NCBI GenBank assembly: GCA_003117195.1
Contig: BDSI01000026.1
Coordinates: 614,397 to 678,396, forward strand
Source: Eudorina sp. 2006-703-Eu-15
Lineage: Eukaryota; Chlorophyta; Chlorophyceae; Chlamydomonadales; Volvocaceae
DNA length: 64,000 bases
Direction: 5' to 3'
The notes below the pieces were generated by a model. It saw nothing but the letters and a program-made list of their open reading frames with translations, ran no database searches and was not told the DNA's origin. A program made the translations under genes and the position numbers. Below are positions 62,785 to 64,000 of this stretch, piece by piece (the first letter of the stretch is position 1; each line of letters starts with the position of its first letter).

Positions 62785-64000
62785 ATGGCCTCAGATTTAG
62801 AGGAGCAGAAAAAGGCAGTCTTGCCATTCATGCAGGTATGCGGGATGCTCTGGGGGCGGTGATCCCCAACTGCCGACACCTCCATGGGTCAGCTGCCCGC
62901 GCTTCCGTTTTCTTCAGAGAGCCCAAGAAATCCAGCAAGCGGACCCCAAAGTGGCGTATTATTGCCGAATGTATGCCGTGGAACAGGTAAGTTGGGTGGC
63001 GTTGTCTGAGGGGGTGTCGTGTCGTGCGAAGTGTGCTCTCTCTCCCGCACAGTACGCCACCGGAAGGACACGGACTCCAGCGCTTCACGCGCATCACCTC
63101 ATGTGTTATGGGATGCATGGCGGCCCGTGGGCTACATCGTGCATGTCATATGGTGCCTCAAAAAAACCTGTTGTTTTTTGCGCCTGTCTCAACAGGCGCT
63201 GAAACTTCCCCACCGCGCGAAGGAGATCACGGGGCTCGTGTCCGCAACCCTCAATCAGATGGAGCGCGATAAAGCCCACCTTAAACTGGACCCGGATGCT
63301 GACCGAATCCATTGCCTGGGCTTTGCGCTCCGCATCTTCGACAATGCGGACCGAGTGGATCGGGCGGGAAAGGCCTCAGAGCGCACATCAAAGGCCTATT
63401 ACGCAGCATCGGTCTTCATCGAGGTGCGTGGGGTCGCTGCCGCCTGCCGGGGTCGCAAAGCGCGCAGTACAAATATCGTACTGGCTTTGTACGGCCCCAA
63501 AACGAACACGACCATACGCCATGAAGAGTTTAGGGTTTTCTGCGGATGGTTATCATGAAAGACCCCCGGATCATGAAAAACCCCCGGAGAACGACCCTGA
63601 TCGCCGTGGCGCCGGTGACGTGTTGAGTCGGGGTTGAGTCTCGGCGGGCGGGTCGGTTGATTGCATGATGGAAAGCCCTGCATGTTCGTGGCTGGCGGCA
63701 TCCACCTAAGCAGCCATCCAGGCTCTTCAGGTGCTGGGAGTATAGTTCTCCGGCTGGGAGGATTGATGGCGCCTTGAGGCGCCTATCTAAGGCATATGGT
63801 AATGGGGGCTGTACAGAGTCAGTACGATAGTTGTACGGCGCCCCGAGTGCCTGAATCCGTCGCTGTTCGTACGGGCCCTCCACTGCGCCCGCTGCCCTCA
63901 ACTGACCTACCCTCGTTCCGCCCGACAGATCCTGAACCAGTTCGAGGGGGGTGTGGACGCGGAGCTGCTGGAGAAGCAGCGCTACTGCGCCTGGCGGGCA
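62785..64000 (+). CDS. VTA1: VTA1/LIP5, Vps4 activator of the ESCRT pathway; 3' end outside window
   Basis: Exons 62785-62835, 62918-62986, 63196-63423 and 63929-64000 (cut by the window end) give the first 140 residues. MASDLEEQKKAVLPFMQ, AQEIQQADPKVAYYCRMYAV, KEITGLVSATLNQMERDK, GFALRIFDNADRVDRAGKAS and ERTSKAYYAASVFIEILNQF form the N-terminal Vta1/LIP5 region, made of tandem MIT-like helical bundles that bind ESCRT-III tails. The C-terminal Vps4-binding part should lie beyond the window. In yeast, animals and plants the protein stimulates the Vps4/SKD1 ATPase during multivesicular-body sorting; the same role is inferred here. Donor and acceptor sites are canonical and the ATG lies in a compact first exon. 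Confidence 0.93.

Noticed and set aside
1..64000. Prokaryote-style systems (CRISPR, toxin-antitoxin, biosynthetic cluster) or viral genes
   Set aside because: Introns throughout, eukaryotic gene families, no regularly spaced repeats with spacers, and no viral or toxin protein motif seen.

Overview
The window is nuclear DNA of a flagellated green alga, most likely a volvocine (the Chlamydomonas/Volvox lineage). The main evidence is a Kelch-containing alpha heavy chain of the ciliary outer dynein arm. Supporting evidence is GC-rich coding sequence with strong G/C third-position bias, many short introns with GTGAGT/GTGCGT-type donors, TGTAA motifs downstream of stop codons, and a protein with an apparent plastid transit peptide. 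The species cannot be named from the sequence alone. No tRNA, rRNA, CRISPR array or bacterial-style operon was seen.

Layout, left to right. 1-3315 (+): 3' part of a protein kinase gene with a very long Ala/Gln/Pro/Gly-rich tail. 3316-7769: about 4.4 kb with no supportable gene. 7770-15262 (+): ATAD3-type mitochondrial AAA ATPase, 14 exons. 15263-17949: no supportable gene. 17950-19506 (+): an unrecognised low-complexity protein, model uncertain. 21014-24714 and 26392-29360 (+): two tandem guanine deaminase genes with identical eight-exon structure. 29361-31121: shared 3' flank of convergent genes. 31122-52462 (-): the outer-arm dynein alpha heavy chain, 33 exons, 4525 codons plus stop. 53017-59116 (+): a kinesin-14 (C-terminal motor), divergent from the dynein. 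59117-61221: no supportable gene. 61222-62447 (-): a small, probably plastid, three-span membrane protein of unknown function. 62785-64000 (+, cut by the window end): VTA1/LIP5, the ESCRT Vps4 regulator.

Gene models were built by joining exons at GT(or GC)-AG sites so that phase is kept and family motifs run on across each junction. For the ATAD3, deaminase, dynein, small membrane protein and VTA1 genes every junction closes in frame. Coordinates are hand-counted.

Functional links: the dynein and the kinesin-14 are both microtubule motors and share a 554-bp divergent upstream region. The two deaminases are a recent tandem duplication with patches of near-perfect identity, which suggests gene conversion. 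The other genes look like ordinary unrelated neighbours. I found no multi-gene defence, biosynthetic or mobile system. The most unusual features are the GC-AG intron kept in both deaminases, the initiator-ATG-only exon of the dynein, and the conserved-looking but unnamed plastid membrane protein.
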